DNA from: Bacteriovoracaceae bacterium
GTDB taxonomy: Bacteria > Bdellovibrionota > Bacteriovoracia > Bacteriovoracales > Bacteriovoracaceae
Assembly (NCBI GenBank): GCA_016784965.1
Contig: JADHTQ010000013.1
Span: 31,596 to 95,595 of the forward strand
Direction of reading: 5' to 3'
DNA length: 64,000 bases
Position 1 is the first letter of the stretch. Every line of letters begins with the position of its first letter. The notes beneath the pieces are model-generated. The model saw nothing but the letters and a program-made list of their open reading frames with translations. It did not search any database and was not told the origin of the DNA. Shown here one piece after another: positions 16,111 through 25,875 of the stretch. The translations under genes were made by a program, and so were the position numbers.

Positions 16111-16134
16111 CCAAACTGAAACTGCAACAGCAAC
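16111..16134. repeat. Short hexanucleotide array (NGNAAC type)
   Basis: Four units CCAAAC, TGAAAC, TGCAAC, AGCAAC next to the stop of the XRE-type gene. Degenerate compared with the arrays at 15522 and 40790 but in the same hexamer register, and in opposite orientation to the one at 15522, so the two bracket the four-helix-bundle gene. Confidence 0.5.
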
Positions 16135-16137
16135 AGT

Positions 16138-16488
16138 TTAAGAAATGGAGGCAAAGTAAGCCTTCTTCTCCATGAGCTTATTGCGTTTTTTTCGAATGGC
16201 GGCATTATCAAAAGAGATGTTTTTTGGAAAAAGGATATCACCAGGATGCACTCCAAGTGCTGGTGCCAATCGCATTGATGCTCGCTTTGTCACCTCTCTT
16301 CTCTCGCTTTCATAATCAGAGATATGTGATTTGCTAATACCTGATAAGCTTGCAAGATCGTCCTGAGTAAAAAGGCTTAACTCTCTTAGTCTCTTTATCG
16401 TTTCCCCTACACCTATAGGTTGTGCGGAAATGCCAAAAAATAGATCGAGATTCTGTATCATCTCTTCTCTATCAGGTACGCTAATCAT
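16138..16488 (-). CDS. XRE-family HTH regulator
   Basis: 116 residues. A Cro/C1-type helix-turn-helix spans about residues 28-85 (GETIKRLRELSLFTQDDLASLSGISKSHISDYESERREVTKRASMRLAPALGV), followed by a short basic tail (KKRNKLMEKKAYFAS). It starts at ATG 16488 directly after the stop codon of the secreted-protein gene, so both are on one message. No toxin-like partner is present. Target unknown. Confidence 0.85.
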   Translation of the reverse strand: MISVPDREEMIQNLDLFFGISAQPIGVGETIKRLRELSLFTQDDLASLSGISKSHISDYESERREVTKRASMRLAPALGVHPGDILFPKNISFDNAAIRKKRNKLMEKKAYFASIS

Positions 16489-17454
16489 TTAGTCACACTC
16501 GGTTAACGGAGAGTAAGAAAACGTTGAGCCATCGGCGAGTATCCAAGTGAAGTCGCTGTGATAAATTGTCCATCCACCTTCACAGTCGTACCCTGACATA
16601 TTTTGGATTTCATATTTAACAAACTTTGCAGCTGCATCTTTTAACCACTGGGCAGTGAAGCCTTCAACTTTTTTGCCTGGTCGATAAATAGAGTATACGG
16701 GTACTTCTTGATAATAGTCTCTTGCTAACAGTTCATCTATAAGGTCTTTTACAACTGTGGCCGATTCATACCACACAGAACTTTGTCGATATTTTTTGGT
16801 TATAAGGTCCATACCATCTTCGCTAATCTCGGCTTGGGCCATGGCACGATTTCTATTACTTAAAGTTAGACCAAATTCAATCTGAAGATCATAGACTGGG
16901 TAGTAGAAGTTCTCGTGCGGCGTGCCATCTTCTAGGGAGTGGTCAAAAAATGCTGAGTAGGTTACCAAAGTTTGTAAAATGCGTTTGAACTCTCTCATAG
17001 TTTGGGGATTTTGATTTGCTAAAGTCGATTCTTTGTCTATTAGGGCCATTTGAGTAACCACTTTGGCAAAACTCAGGCTACGCGTGGATTTATAGCGTTT
17101 GTATTGGGTCTTAAAAGTTGCCCCAAGCTTTACTTCAACGCTTTCATCTCTTTGAATGCCCACCAACTCAAACTTACCTCGGGCATCACTAGACTTTAGT
17201 GTAATACCTGGCATGGCATAAAAGGACATGCCCTGAAGACCGAAAACACGCTTTTTTAATTTACCATTTTTATTGCCGAAAATTATGACAAACTCGAAGT
17301 CACTTCCGCCTCTGTCTTGGCGTACAACCGCCAAATATCTTTTTCCAGAATCCTCAGTAGTTGATTTCCACACAGACTCAATCGTAAAATTTTGTTGTGC
17401 AAACACAGATAGGTTAAAAAGCAATAATGATATTAACAATGTAAAGTATTTCAT
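16489..17454 (-). CDS. Secreted protein of unknown function
   Basis: 321 residues from ATG 17454, which follows GGAGGGAGA; the frame extends further upstream without a binding site. Signal peptide MKYFTLLISLLLFNLSVFAQ. The mature protein (NFTIESVWKSTTEDSGKRYLA, FEVIIFGNKN-like strands, later HENFYYPVYDLQIEFGLTLS) is not one I recognise. The C-terminus has two Cys (SGYDCEGGW, PLTECD). It shares a message with the XRE-type regulator that starts right after it. Confidence 0.7.
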   Translation of the reverse strand: MKYFTLLISLLLFNLSVFAQQNFTIESVWKSTTEDSGKRYLAVVRQDRGGSDFEFVIIFGNKNGKLKKRVFGLQGMSFYAMPGITLKSSDARGKFELVGIQRDESVEVKLGATFKTQYKRYKSTRSLSFAKVVTQMALIDKESTLANQNPQTMREFKRILQTLVTYSAFFDHSLEDGTPHENFYYPVYDLQIEFGLTLSNRNRAMAQAEISEDGMDLITKKYRQSSVWYESATVVKDLIDELLARDYYQEVPVYSIYRPGKKVEGFTAQWLKDAAAKFVKYEIQNMSGYDCEGGWTIYHSDFTWILADGSTFSYSPLTECD

Positions 17455-17539
17455 GAATCTCCCTCCGACTACACAAGGCCATACTATACACCGTTTTACA
17501 TCGTCCATAAAAATTAAAAGGATTGTCATATTTACACAG

Positions 17540-18499
17540 TTAGCAGACTTTACCTATCACCCAACACTTCTGTTTTAGAAGTTTGAGGCTCTCCATAATT
17601 CGATCTGGATCACTGGTTATGAGAACAAATCCGATGCCCATGTTAAAGGTGTTGTAAAGTTGATGATCTTTTAGCTTGGACCTCTTTTTGATGATTGAAA
17701 AAATCTTTGGAATTTCATTTAGGGCAGGAACATTTTGAATATCATATTTATACTTTTTATTAATTCGCTCAATATTTGAAAATCCCCCGCCAGTTATGTG
17801 GGCCATCCCTTTAATTTTTTTGGGGTGTTTTATGAGGAGGGTACTTACTACATCACTGTAAATTTTTGTGGGGGTGAGGCATAGCCGTAACAGTTCCTCT
17901 TCGTCATCTTTTATGAGGCGATTTACAAGAGAGAAGCCATTTGAGTGTAGTCCATCTGAAGCGATCCCTATGATGGTGTTGCCCGCGCGAACCTTAGTGC
18001 CGCTTACTAAGGCCGTTTGATCTACTTCTCCTACGGCAAAGCCTGCCAAGTCATACTCTCCACTGTTGTACATCCCAGGCATCTCAGCTGTTTCACCGCC
18101 AATTAGTGCCATTTTTGATTTTTTACAGCCACTGACTATTCCGTCAATGACCTGCTCGCTAATAGCTAGATCCAACTTGGAAGTTGCTAAGTAATCCATA
18201 AAAAATAAAGGGGTCGCGCCGGTGCAGATTATATCGTTTACACACATTGCCACTAGATCAATACCGATGGTGTTGTGGATATTTAACTTAGCTGCAATTT
18301 TAAGTTTGGTGCCAACTCCATCTGTGCCCGCGGCCAACAGTTTCCCATTATTTAATTTATACAAAGAAGCAAATCCACCGACACCTTCTTGTACTCGGTT
18401 CCCATAGGTGGACTTTACTTTCTTTTTGATTGATTCAACTAACTTTTCACCTTTTTTAACATCTACTCCGGCATCTTTATAGGTAATGGGTTTTTTCAT
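17540..18499 (-). CDS. purM: Phosphoribosylformylglycinamidine cyclo-ligase (AIR synthetase)
   Basis: 319 residues; makes aminoimidazole ribotide from FGAM with ATP (step 5 of purine synthesis). Family signs: YKDAGVDVKKGEKLVESIK at the N-terminus, LAAGTDGVGTKLKIA, IDLVAMCVNDI, the GGETAEMPGMY loop, GIASDGLHSNGFSLV, and MAHITGGGFSNIERI. A little shorter than the usual 340-350 because the C-terminal tail is trimmed. Last gene of the purine operon, starting 22 bases after purH behind GAGG. Confidence 0.95.
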   Translation of the reverse strand: MKKPITYKDAGVDVKKGEKLVESIKKKVKSTYGNRVQEGVGGFASLYKLNNGKLLAAGTDGVGTKLKIAAKLNIHNTIGIDLVAMCVNDIICTGATPLFFMDYLATSKLDLAISEQVIDGIVSGCKKSKMALIGGETAEMPGMYNSGEYDLAGFAVGEVDQTALVSGTKVRAGNTIIGIASDGLHSNGFSLVNRLIKDDEEELLRLCLTPTKIYSDVVSTLLIKHPKKIKGMAHITGGGFSNIERINKKYKYDIQNVPALNEIPKIFSIIKKRSKLKDHQLYNTFNMGIGFVLITSDPDRIMESLKLLKQKCWVIGKVC

Positions 18500-18521
18500 A
18501 TTGGCCTCAAGTTTTTTAAAG

Positions 18522-20105
18522 TTAATGTCTAAAGTGTCTTCTGCCAGTAAATACCATTTTCATATTGTATTCATCACATGCACGAATTACCTCTGCATCT
18601 TTGATACTTCCGCCTGGTTGCACAATACAATTGATCCCAAAACTATGGGCCAGTTCAATATTATCTTTAAAAGGGAAAAATGCATCGGAAATTAAAACTG
18701 TATCTGTCAGTGATTCATGACCATTTTCTTTAGCTTTTTCTACTGCTTGCTTTAAACTTACGATTCGGTTAGGGTTACCCATTCCTGCACCAATTAGATA
18801 TAATCCTTGCTCACTAGATTTCACAATTGCTATCGCATTAGATCTTAAATGTTTTGTCACCATAATGCCAAATTGGGCCAGTTCATTGTGATGAGTTTCA
18901 AAGGTGTTTTTTGTTGCAGATTTCAACTCTACGTCAAGTCCCAAATCCTCAGTTTGTACTACCCATCCACCTGAGATTGCCCGAAGCATATGATCATCAA
19001 AATTTTGAGTGATGAGATCAATTTCAATTACTCGTAAATTTTTCTTCTTAGTAAAAATCGCCAGGGCCTTAGCACTAAATCTTGGAGCAATAACTACTTC
19101 GACAAAGCGGCCCTGTAACCAATTGGCAACATCCTCTTCCACGGGAGTATTAAAGCAGATAATGCTTCCAAAGCTACTAATTGGATCGCCACTCCATGCC
19201 ATCTCTAGAGCGCTTAATGAGTCAGTCGAAATTGCAGCGCCACAGGGGTTTGCGTGTTTTATAATTGTAACAGCTGACCTGAATTTATCTGTGGTTAAGT
19301 TATGTAGATCAAAAACACAGCGCATGGCGGAGTCAGCATCTAATAGGTTGTTATAAGAAAGTTCTTTACCCTGAATGGGAGTGACAGATGCCAATCCTTG
19401 CCTTGTTGGATTTTGATAACACCAGGCCATCTGGTGAGGATTTTCACCATAGCGCAACTTCGTTGCATTGCTGGGGTCTAACCCTATGGTAACCTTCTGA
19501 CTCCCCCATCTCTTTTGTAGAGCATTGGCAATTAGCAGGTCGTAGTTGGCAGTATACTCAAAGGCAAAAAGAGCGAAATCTTTTCTGGTTTGATAATCGA
19601 CATGCCCATTGTGTTTTTTTAAAACTTCTATTAGACCATCGTATCCTTCGGGGTTGGTACAAACTGTCACCGCCTTAAAATTTTTAGCAGCAGCTCGAAT
19701 CATGGTAGGGCCACCCACATCAATATTTTCAATTAACTCCTCATCGTCACCATTTTTTTTAACCACTTCCAAAAAGGGATATAAGTTACAGACTACTAGA
19801 TCAATTGCATTGATTCCTAAATGCTTTGCCTCTGCGATATCTTCAGAACTATCTCTTCTAAATAGCAGGGCAGAAGATACTTGAAAGCTTATGGTTTTCA
19901 TTCTGCCATTGAAGGCCTCTGGATTGCCTGTGACCTCCTGTATTGGAGTATACGGTATCCCCAAGCCTTTTAAGTGCCTGCCAGTTCCTCCTGAGGAGAT
20001 AATTTCTACACCAAAGCTATGAAGTGTGTTACTTAACTCATCTAACAAAGATTTATCACTAACACTAATTAGTGCCGTTTTAATTTTCACCAAATCGATA
20101 CTCAT
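18522..20105 (-). CDS. purH: Bifunctional AICAR transformylase/IMP cyclohydrolase
   Basis: 527 residues, the normal length. N-terminal MGS-like cyclohydrolase domain (KTALISVSDKSLLDELSNTL, SGGTGRHLKGLGIPYTPI, VDLVVCNLYPF, NIDVGGPTMIRAAAKN), C-terminal transformylase with the catalytic Lys-His in IIKHANPCGAAIS and the closing IVQPGGSIKDAEVI...MVFTGRRHFRH. It performs the last two steps to IMP, using 10-formyl-THF. ATG 20105 follows purQ by eight bases. Confidence 0.96.
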   Translation of the reverse strand: MSIDLVKIKTALISVSDKSLLDELSNTLHSFGVEIISSGGTGRHLKGLGIPYTPIQEVTGNPEAFNGRMKTISFQVSSALLFRRDSSEDIAEAKHLGINAIDLVVCNLYPFLEVVKKNGDDEELIENIDVGGPTMIRAAAKNFKAVTVCTNPEGYDGLIEVLKKHNGHVDYQTRKDFALFAFEYTANYDLLIANALQKRWGSQKVTIGLDPSNATKLRYGENPHQMAWCYQNPTRQGLASVTPIQGKELSYNNLLDADSAMRCVFDLHNLTTDKFRSAVTIIKHANPCGAAISTDSLSALEMAWSGDPISSFGSIICFNTPVEEDVANWLQGRFVEVVIAPRFSAKALAIFTKKKNLRVIEIDLITQNFDDHMLRAISGGWVVQTEDLGLDVELKSATKNTFETHHNELAQFGIMVTKHLRSNAIAIVKSSEQGLYLIGAGMGNPNRIVSLKQAVEKAKENGHESLTDTVLISDAFFPFKDNIELAHSFGINCIVQPGGSIKDAEVIRACDEYNMKMVFTGRRHFRH

Positions 20106-20113
20106 TTTAATCC

Positions 20114-20845
20114 TCAGTTTTGTTTTAAATAATTGGTAATATTGGTAAATAATTTTAGACCATCCCCAGCGGCAAAAAGATCATCTTGTTTTTGTCCCGA
20201 AAGTAATTTGGTTAAATATGCTTCCGGATGTGGCATCATACCAAGCACCATACCGGTTGGATCACATACTCCGGCAATTTGTTGGTAGGAACCATTGACA
20301 TCCTCATCGTAGTAAAATGCTACCTGCTTGGGGTCCACGTCCTCTTTGCATACCACGCGCCCCTCTCCATGACGAATGGGTAGGTTTATAGACGTTCCCT
20401 GCAAATCATGCAACCATTTGCAAATGCTCTCTTTGGGAATATGTAGCTTTGACCACTTATTGATAAAATTGCCAGATAAATTGACCGTCAAGGCCATTGA
20501 ACGAGGCTTGCATGGATCTGGCAACAATCCCAATTTTATCAACACCTGAAATCCATTGCAAATGCCAATGACCGCTTTTTTTTGCTCAATGAAGTTTTTA
20601 AATTCATCCTTTAACTTATACTTAATCTTAAGTGCTAAAACCTGACCCGAACCCAGCTCATCACCAAAAGAAAATCCACCGGGCAAGGCCATCCCTTGAT
20701 AGTTTCTAAGGACAGTCGGGTTTTCCAATAAATCATTTATATGGACAATGGTACTTTGGGCCCCTGCCATATCAAAAGCATGGGCCGTTTCATATTCACA
20801 GTTGATTCCATCTCCAGCAATAACTAAAAAGTGTGGCGTGGCCAT
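20114..20845 (-). CDS. purQ: FGAM synthase, glutaminase subunit
   Basis: 243 residues from ATG 20845, whose A overlaps the purL stop (TAATG) and which has GGAG six bases upstream; an ATG six codons earlier lies within purL. Class I glutamine amidotransferase: LVIAGDGINCEYETAHAF, GMALPGGFSFGDELGSGQ, nucleophile Cys in GICNGFQVLIKLGLLP, and the late His-Glu pair in GMMPHPEAY. It hands ammonia to PurL, encoded just upstream. Confidence 0.95.
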   Translation of the reverse strand: MATPHFLVIAGDGINCEYETAHAFDMAGAQSTIVHINDLLENPTVLRNYQGMALPGGFSFGDELGSGQVLALKIKYKLKDEFKNFIEQKKAVIGICNGFQVLIKLGLLPDPCKPRSMALTVNLSGNFINKWSKLHIPKESICKWLHDLQGTSINLPIRHGEGRVVCKEDVDPKQVAFYYDEDVNGSYQQIAGVCDPTGMVLGMMPHPEAYLTKLLSGQKQDDLFAAGDGLKLFTNITNYLKQN

Positions 20846-23800
20846 TATAACTCCGTCTGCCATGCAGTAGTTAAATCTGCAAGGGGCAGGGAAACTAAAG
20901 CTTTACTATTTTTAACAATTTCTAATTGCTTAAAGTTTGTAACGGCTCCCAGCTTTAATACTTCATAACTGGTAAAATGCTTTAAAAACTGCTCCACTTC
21001 ATCTTGCCCAACTGTTACAATGAATCTCCCCGATGACTCATTAAAAAACAGATTCAAGATATACCCAAAATCATTCTCTAAAAGATCAACTCTGGCCCCT
21101 AGATCGCCGCCGATCATCGATTCGACAATCGCCACCAACGCTCCACCATCTGAGACATCGTGACACGACTTTATCAGCTTATCTTTATTGGCACTAAAAA
21201 TCTGTTTGTATAGCCCTATATTGGCACTTAAATCTACTGGAGTAAGCTTATCATGTGCCCTACTGCCATTTAATTCATAGATGTCAGAAAACTCAGAGGC
21301 CAAAAGCCCCATCCCCTGTTTACCAACTAAAAAGATAATGTCACCGGCCTGTTTAAAATCAGAGGTCACGGTATAATGAATTGGCGTTTTGGCCATACAG
21401 GTAATTAGAAGGGTTGGTAAAATACTGATTGATAAATCATCACCTCTTCTATTTTTGCCCTTAAAATCATTTTTCATACTATCTTTGCCGCTGACCATAG
21501 GTAGACCGTACGCCAAGCATATATCATATAGTCCAACACACGCTCGCACCAATGCTGCAAGCTTATACTCACCATCTGGATTTTTTGGACCAGCTACCGG
21601 ATCGGGCCAGCAAAAATTATCTAATATACAGCTGGTACTGGGATCTGCGCCAGATGCCACAACATTTCTTAAAGCTTCATCCACTGCATATTGGGCCATT
21701 ATGTAGGGATCAACTTGTGAATACTTTGGTGCAAGCCCACAACCTATGGCAATCGCATTTTCTTTACTGCCACCGTGAGGATGCGCCCAAATCACACCGC
21801 AATCTGCTGGGCCCATCTTAGTTTTGCCCACAAATGGTTTAATATAAGTTGCCGCCAACACTTCGTGATCATATCTTCTAACCCAAGATTCTTTTGAGGA
21901 AATATTATCTTTGGCCAAAAGAGCAAGTAGAGCACTTTTGAAAAAGTCACTGGTCTCCACTTGGTTTTTATCAATTTTAGTAATTGATGGCATAGTTAAT
22001 TTGGGTGGCAGTTGCCGAAAGTTTGCCCTGGGCCTTGCTCCACTCCAAGAGGCCTTAAGCTTCATGGGTGGCAAGGACTCATGTAAAAAATCTAAAGGGA
22101 TATCGGCCACTAATTGTTTTTTATAAAAAACCTCAAGCTGTCCACTGCAGTTAAAATGGCCGATGTCAGTGGCAATCACGCCCCTTTTTTTTGCCAAATC
22201 TAAAAAGGATTTTAAATGCTTAGGCGCAACTGACAAAGTCATTCGCTCCTGAGATTCGCTAATCATCAACTCATAGGGGGTAAGGCCGGGGTATTTAACA
22301 GGGCACAGGCTTAAGTCCATGGACGCCCCACCGGTCAAAGTTGCCATCTCTCCCACACTAGAGCTGAGCCCTCCGGCTCCATTGTCAGTAATACTAGTGT
22401 ACAGCCCAAGATTTTGGGCCTCCAGGATTAAATCGAGAACTCTTTTTTGGGTTAAGGGATCACCAATTTGGACAGCTGTTGATGGAGATGACTCATTTAA
22501 CTCCATAGAGCTAAAAGTAGCGCCATGGATTCCATCACTGCCGATTGCACCACCTATCATTACAATTCTATCACCATTTTTTGTTCTTTTTTTATAAGTA
22601 TCAATTCCCTGCTTTGTCTTGTGGGGCATGACACCCACAGTTCCTACAAAGACCAGTGGTTTTCCCGCATAGTCTCTATCAAAATAGAAGGCCCCATTTA
22701 CAGTGGGTATTCCACTTTTGTTTCCACCATCTTCTACCCCTTTGTGTACACCCTCTAGAATTTTTCTAGGGTGGCTTACGCCCATAGGCAGTAGATCCAA
22801 CTCAGAAGACGAAGGCCAATTTGGAGGTGCAAAACAAAAAACATCCATATTGGCAATAGGTTTTGCCCCAATACCAGTTCCCATAATATCGCGATTTACT
22901 CCCAGTATGCCAGTTAGCGCTCCTCCATAGGGATCAAGGGCCGAGGGGCTATTATGGGTTTCCACTTTTATACAAAAATCCACCTGGGGATCAAAACGGA
23001 CAATACCAGCGTTGTCACTAAAAACTGAGATTAGCCAATCAAGCTTCCTATCTTGCTCAACTTTTTTAGTAGCACCTTTTATGTAGGTGCTGTATAAACT
23101 AGAAATTTTTTTATTGCCCAATACCTTATAAGTGTTTTCTAAGTTAAGTTCTCTATAATCGATGTCACTACTAAATATCTTATGCTTACAGTGCTCGCTC
23201 CAAGTTTGAGCAAATATTTCAAGCTCTACATCACTGGGCCACTTTGATAAACCTTTTGCTTTTCTATATTTGATATTTTTTTTATCTTCATAAAAAGCTT
23301 TGATATACTTCATTTCCTCCAGGCTTAAGGCAAGGCATCTGTTTGTACTCAATGACTCCAAGTCTTGATCATCGAGGTTTAGTGCCATTTCTTCTACTTT
23401 AGGATTTGGTGGCAAGACTACCTTGGGCAAGTGCACTTTATTAAAGCGCTTTAAATTTTTAAAGTCAGCATAGGAGTAGACGTTTACAACTTGTATAATT
23501 TCATTGGCCAGCAGTTCTGTGCCAATTTTTTTAGCGTCATTAATGTCCATTTGTCCACTAAGCAGATAAAGCTCTCCGCTAGAAACCAGAGCTGTTACAT
23601 CTAATAGCGCTAATGCTTCTTGGGCCGTGTGGGCAGGGTTGTCGGTCACACCTGGTTTAAATGATACCGATACTACATAATCACAACTGTTTAAATGATC
23701 TTTGTCTTCACAAAATATATCAGCTGTGATTGGATCAAAAAAAACAGATAACTTCTGTTCATCAAACGGTTTGTCAGAGTCAACCTCAATATTATAACAA

Positions 23801-23916
23801 TTTACTTTTTCCAAATTTTTTAAAGGTATTGATAAGTATCGATTGGAATCTTTTACCCATTCTGTCAAAGACTTATTACTAATGTTCGATTTGATCTCTA
23901 AGCGTAATGAATACAC
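20845..23916 (-). CDS. purL: FGAM synthase large subunit, PurS-PurL fusion type
   Basis: 1023 residues. The first 200 or so contain a PurS-like stretch (VSFKPGVTDNPAHTAQEALALL...GELYLLSGQ); the rest is PurL: WSEHCKHKIFSSDI, VKVETHNSPSALDPYGGA, TGILGVNRDIMGTG, SITDNGAGGLSSSVGEMA, then a second half with PADCGVIWAHPHGG and MVSGKDSMKND. ATP-dependent amidation of FGAR. No separate purS is seen in the operon, which fits the fusion; PurQ remains separate. Starts at GTG 23916, with AGG seven bases upstream. Confidence 0.93.
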   Translation of the reverse strand: MYSLRLEIKSNISNKSLTEWVKDSNRYLSIPLKNLEKVNCYNIEVDSDKPFDEQKLSVFFDPITADIFCEDKDHLNSCDYVVSVSFKPGVTDNPAHTAQEALALLDVTALVSSGELYLLSGQMDINDAKKIGTELLANEIIQVVNVYSYADFKNLKRFNKVHLPKVVLPPNPKVEEMALNLDDQDLESLSTNRCLALSLEEMKYIKAFYEDKKNIKYRKAKGLSKWPSDVELEIFAQTWSEHCKHKIFSSDIDYRELNLENTYKVLGNKKISSLYSTYIKGATKKVEQDRKLDWLISVFSDNAGIVRFDPQVDFCIKVETHNSPSALDPYGGALTGILGVNRDIMGTGIGAKPIANMDVFCFAPPNWPSSSELDLLPMGVSHPRKILEGVHKGVEDGGNKSGIPTVNGAFYFDRDYAGKPLVFVGTVGVMPHKTKQGIDTYKKRTKNGDRIVMIGGAIGSDGIHGATFSSMELNESSPSTAVQIGDPLTQKRVLDLILEAQNLGLYTSITDNGAGGLSSSVGEMATLTGGASMDLSLCPVKYPGLTPYELMISESQERMTLSVAPKHLKSFLDLAKKRGVIATDIGHFNCSGQLEVFYKKQLVADIPLDFLHESLPPMKLKASWSGARPRANFRQLPPKLTMPSITKIDKNQVETSDFFKSALLALLAKDNISSKESWVRRYDHEVLAATYIKPFVGKTKMGPADCGVIWAHPHGGSKENAIAIGCGLAPKYSQVDPYIMAQYAVDEALRNVVASGADPSTSCILDNFCWPDPVAGPKNPDGEYKLAALVRACVGLYDICLAYGLPMVSGKDSMKNDFKGKNRRGDDLSISILPTLLITCMAKTPIHYTVTSDFKQAGDIIFLVGKQGMGLLASEFSDIYELNGSRAHDKLTPVDLSANIGLYKQIFSANKDKLIKSCHDVSDGGALVAIVESMIGGDLGARVDLLENDFGYILNLFFNESSGRFIVTVGQDEVEQFLKHFTSYEVLKLGAVTNFKQLEIVKNSKALVSLPLADLTTAWQTEL

Positions 23917-23924
23917 AAATTGGC

Positions 23925-24599
23925 CTACCTTATGGTTACAATGTTTTGCTCAAAATCTTTATATTTCACTCTCTCCACATTGATGCGATAATCCATTATA
24001 TAGGACAACACTTCGGTATATAATTGGTGCTCAACTTCTTTACCACGGGCGACAAATTGCTCATAGGAATCATCTTGTAATCTATCAAAGGCCCTTTGGG
24101 CAATAATTGGACCAGTGTCAATCCCATCATCGACAAAATGAATAGTTACTCCTGAAACTTTTACCCCCGACTCAAATACTTGTCGATAAGCATTCCTGCC
24201 GGCAAAGCTTGGCAGCAGTGCTGGGTGAACGTTGACAACTTTTGAGACACCAAGACTTCCATCATACAATTTACTTAAAAAATATTTAGAAAGAATTCTC
24301 ATGTAGCCTGCCAAAAATACCCACTCTACATCAAGGGCCTCAAGTACATCTAAAATCTCCGTTTCATGGTATCTTTTGGCCTCATTTAAATTTTGATTAG
24401 CACTTCTTCTAAAGGGAATAACATGACCGCTAACTTTTAACTTACGGGCCCTCTCCAATACGTATGCATCGAAGTTATCACTTACGACACATTTAAAATC
24501 AAGTTTATCTGTATTATTTTGGGCAAACTGTAATAGGCTTTGGGCATTTGTACCGTTACCTGATGCCAATATCGCACAATTTATTTTATTACTTTCCAA
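23925..24599 (-). CDS. purN: Phosphoribosylglycinamide formyltransferase
   Basis: 224 residues; formylates GAR with 10-formyl-THF. Signs: NCAILASGNGTNAQSLLQF at the N-terminus, the catalytic NVHPALLPSFAGRNAY with His, and TIHFVDDGIDTGPIIAQRAF with Asp. It starts with TTG 24599, eight bases after GGAG, overlapping purD by 11 bases. The C-terminal extension (YIMDYRINVERVKYKDF) is a little longer than usual. Confidence 0.93.
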   Translation of the reverse strand: MESNKINCAILASGNGTNAQSLLQFAQNNTDKLDFKCVVSDNFDAYVLERARKLKVSGHVIPFRRSANQNLNEAKRYHETEILDVLEALDVEWVFLAGYMRILSKYFLSKLYDGSLGVSKVVNVHPALLPSFAGRNAYRQVFESGVKVSGVTIHFVDDGIDTGPIIAQRAFDRLQDDSYEQFVARGKEVEHQLYTEVLSYIMDYRINVERVKYKDFEQNIVTIR

Positions 24600-25875
24600 T
24601 GTCTAATCTCCAGTGTGCCCCGTGAAATTTTATTTTTTTAATTTCATCGTAAGCTAAATTTTTTGCTTCTTCTTGGGTATCTGCCAGTGCTGTAACCCCT
24701 AAAACTCTACCACCACTATTTACTAGATCTCCACTACCCGACTCATCTAATTTGACGCCGGAGAAAATAAGTATTTTATCTTCAGTATCACTTACCTGGC
24801 CATAATAAATTCTATTGCCTAAGTTCATCGCTTCGCCATAAACACTAGGGTAACCGCCTGAGGTCATCACAACATGTACAGCAACTTGATTTTTAAACTT
24901 AACTTGCACTTTACTCAAGTCTCCATCAGCAGAAGCCAAAAGAGCTGGCACAATGTCTACATCAAGCAGTGGTAGCAACACTTGTGCTTCTGGATCACCA
25001 AACCTTGCATTAAACTCAATTACTTTAGGTGTATCATCATTGATCATAAGACCTGCAAATAAAACTCCCTTAAAAGGAGTTTTAAGCTCTTTCATGCCAT
25101 CCATAAATGCCTGAAAGACCCTCTCGTTTATCATCTTTTTACATTCTTCACTAGGCCAATTGGTGGGGGTAAAAGTACCCATTCCTCCAGTGTTTGGCCC
25201 TTCATCATTGTCATAAACTCTTTTATAATCACAAGCATAACCAAAGGGAATAAACGTTTTTCCATCACATATAGCAAATGCTGATACCTCTTTGCCTTCT
25301 AATTTATCCTCAATCACCACGACTTTACTATTTATAGTACACTTGGGATTTTCCATAAAATCATAAAGGGTATCCAGTGCCTCAGTTTTGTCGTGAGTAA
25401 CGACAACCCCTTTTCCTGCTGCTAGTTGTGACGCCTTAATCACCACACCCTTATCAACATTATAAGTCTCAATGTATTTACAGGCAGCTTGATAGGAATC
25501 AAATGAAGCATGCTTGGCAGTTGGGATATTGTTTTTAATCATAAAGTCTTTGGCAAATGCTTTAGAGCCTTCGGCCTTTGCCGCAAGTTTGCTGGGACCA
25601 AACACCTTGATCTTGTTTGCTTCCAAAGCGTCGACAATCCCATCGACCAGGGGTTGCTCAGGCCCTACTACCACTAACGACACATTGTACTCTTGGGCCA
25701 GGGCAGTTATTTGTTTGGCATTACTTAGATCAATTGAAACCAGTTTTACTTTGTCTAACCTTTTAAATCCGTCATTACCTGGGGCCACAATAATTTCATC
25801 CACAATTGGTGACTGAGAGATCTTCCACGCAAAAGTATATTCACGCCCACCAGACCCAAGTAACAATAACTTCAT
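24589..25875 (-). CDS. purD: Phosphoribosylamine-glycine ligase
   Basis: 428 residues, normal length. ATP-grasp enzyme joining phosphoribosylamine and glycine. Signs: MKLLLLGSGGREYTFAWKI, VVVGPEQPLVDGIVDAL, the P-loop-like VVIKASQLAAGKGVVV, GPNTGGMGTFTP, GVLFAGLMI, and EFNARFGDPEAQVLLPLL with metal-binding Glu and Asn. It overlaps the stop of purC by four bases (ATGA). Confidence 0.96.
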   Translation of the reverse strand: MKLLLLGSGGREYTFAWKISQSPIVDEIIVAPGNDGFKRLDKVKLVSIDLSNAKQITALAQEYNVSLVVVGPEQPLVDGIVDALEANKIKVFGPSKLAAKAEGSKAFAKDFMIKNNIPTAKHASFDSYQAACKYIETYNVDKGVVIKASQLAAGKGVVVTHDKTEALDTLYDFMENPKCTINSKVVVIEDKLEGKEVSAFAICDGKTFIPFGYACDYKRVYDNDEGPNTGGMGTFTPTNWPSEECKKMINERVFQAFMDGMKELKTPFKGVLFAGLMINDDTPKVIEFNARFGDPEAQVLLPLLDVDIVPALLASADGDLSKVQVKFKNQVAVHVVMTSGGYPSVYGEAMNLGNRIYYGQVSDTEDKILIFSGVKLDESGSGDLVNSGGRVLGVTALADTQEEAKNLAYDEIKKIKFHGAHWRLDIGK

